A stretch of 34,257 bases of DNA, taken from assembly GCA_021793405.1 (NCBI GenBank), contig JAJYSV010000045.1:1-34257 (forward strand), given 5' to 3'. A program made the position numbers and the translations under genes. Shown piece by piece: positions 33,661 to 34,257 of this stretch. The stretch's first letter is position 1. Each line of letters opens with the position of its first letter. The notes beneath the pieces are model-generated. The model searched no databases, was not told where the DNA came from, and saw only the letters and a list, made by a program, of their open reading frames with translations. The DNA comes from Acidobacteriota bacterium. Lineage in GTDB: Bacteria; Acidobacteriota; Terriglobia; Terriglobales; Acidobacteriaceae.

Positions 33661-33674
33661 GTCCAATGTATAAT
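33646..33674 (+). promoter_or_regulatory. Sigma70-type promoter, rightward
   Basis: TTGCCA (33646-33651) is followed after exactly 17 bases by a perfect -10 TATAAT (33669-33674). Its -35 region overlaps that of the leftward promoter, so the two would compete for polymerase. Confidence 0.65.
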
Positions 33675-33862
33675 GCCATCCCTCAACTCACATTCGCTCT
33701 CTGCGATGTTTCTCTCAGCGCTGTCAGTTGACGGAACCGAGACTTCTGCGGCAAAAGGGCTGTGTAGGTAGACGCCACGGCGGGCAGTTACAAGAGTGAG
33801 GGATTCATCCCAAAAATAGACCCCTTTCCGCTAGGCTCCAGTATGCGTACAGGGGTGGATTC

Positions 33863-34078
33863 GTGCATTCCTACAATCGTGCCAATCAATACGCTTGGAG
33901 ACTGAGACCCTTGTCATTATTGACGTTCCCTTATGTATTTGAGTTTTCAGAGCGGCAGATTTGTTGCAAAAGCGGAAATCGGAGTGCCAGAAAACCTTCA
34001 ATTTCATGCGACAGACGCATCATGGGTCTAACCGCGTCCGGTACCGCGTCTGGCACAGCGTACCGACGACGGGAATAG
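33863..34078 (+). CDS. Possible small unrecognised protein
   Basis: The 71-codon frame from GTG 33863 has a plausible ribosome site (AGGGGTGG, 33851-33858) and lies downstream of the rightward promoter. The protein (starting HSYNRANQYAWRL, ending TASGTASGTAYRRRE) matches nothing I know. An opposite-strand frame overlaps it, so it may be chance. Confidence 0.2.
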   Translation: MHSYNRANQYAWRLRPLSLLTFPYVFEFSERQICCKSGNRSARKPSISCDRRIMGLTASGTASGTAYRRRE

Positions 34079-34257
34079 AGAGGCTCGGATATCCTGGTAT
34101 CTACCACTGCCCCCCTTCCGCAAGCATTCCCTGATATGGAGTGACCCGTCAACCACTGCACATCTGTGGGGTTGTTTTTGTCGTTGTCGTTGTTTGTTTC
34201 TTCTTTCGAGGACAGGGCCAGCAGCAGTCGGGGCAGGATTGAGCGACGATTGATCAG

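Larger units (their letters stand above)
33403..34257. other. Gene-poor, AT-richer control region of the island
   Basis: Across 855 bases I see no recognisable protein. The stretch holds overlapping divergent promoters (33631-33674) and a small palindrome GGGATTCATCCC (33800-33811). It also has an 11-base tandem pair, ACCGCGTCYGG (34031-34041 and 34043-34053), and a one-sided G/T-rich tract with TTGTCG repeats (about 34168-34200). It looks like a regulatory or origin-type segment upstream of genes beyond the right edge. Confidence 0.5.

Noticed and set aside
30691-34257. CRISPR array, IS element or defence system in the island
   Set aside because: No regularly spaced repeats, no transposase, and no nuclease/helicase/methylase genes; only integrase, excisionase-like and small phage-type proteins are visible.
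30640-34257. Second copy of a tRNA-Ile2 fragment marking the other att site
   Set aside because: Scanning the rest of the window by eye for the tRNA's 5' or 3' pieces found no convincing match; the far end is probably outside the window.

Overview
The window looks like chromosomal DNA from a soil-type Acidobacterium (Acidobacteriia/Terriglobia-like), followed by the edge of a phage-related genomic island. This assignment is inferred. It rests on GC-rich coding sequence, Tat-exported glycoside hydrolases, a bacterial Ig-like repeat joined to a phosphoesterase domain, an S1 protein outside its usual context, a hemE-hemH-hemG operon, and a lactate/rhamnose catabolic block. No rRNA or other phylogenetic marker was available to confirm it.

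Bases 1-10544 run left to right. They hold the 3' part of a secreted phosphoesterase, a Tat-exported GH95 alpha-L-fucosidase/galactosidase, a ribosomal protein S1-like protein, an OmpR-type response regulator with its histidine kinase (start and stop overlap), an exported YncE-like beta-propeller protein, and a MacB-type ABC permease with no ATPase beside it. Bases 10577-14315 on the minus strand are a tightly coupled heme operon, hemE-hemH-hemG (ATGA overlaps at both junctions). The ferrochelatase carries an unusual in-frame insertion of about 44 residues.

Bases 14492-27245 form the metabolic core. lutABC (L-lactate to pyruvate) is followed by a regulator that joins an IclR-type winged helix to a periplasmic-sugar-binding-protein domain. 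Then come rhaEW (aldolase/dehydrogenase fusion), rhaB, rhaI, a secreted lactonase-type propeller, a sugar isomerase/epimerase and a Gfo/Idh/MocA oxidoreductase. Read as a pathway: L-rhamnose -> L-rhamnulose (RhaI) -> L-rhamnulose-1-P (RhaB) -> DHAP + L-lactaldehyde (RhaE domain) -> L-lactate (RhaW domain) -> pyruvate (LutABC). The set is therefore complete from free sugar to central metabolism, apart from a transporter and a rhamnosidase, which are not in the window.

Bases 27317-30530 hold a YeiH-type putative sulfate/sulfite exporter, its divergent LysR regulator and a Tat-exported GH43-like propeller enzyme. A tRNA-Ile2(CAU) gene follows at 30615-30690. Immediately beyond its 5' end is an island with a tyrosine integrase, an excisionase-like HTH protein and two phage-type zinc/HNH-like proteins, all on the minus strand. 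A gene-poor, more AT-rich segment (33403-34257) contains two overlapping, divergent, near-consensus sigma70 promoters. No CRISPR array, complete IS element or rRNA was seen.
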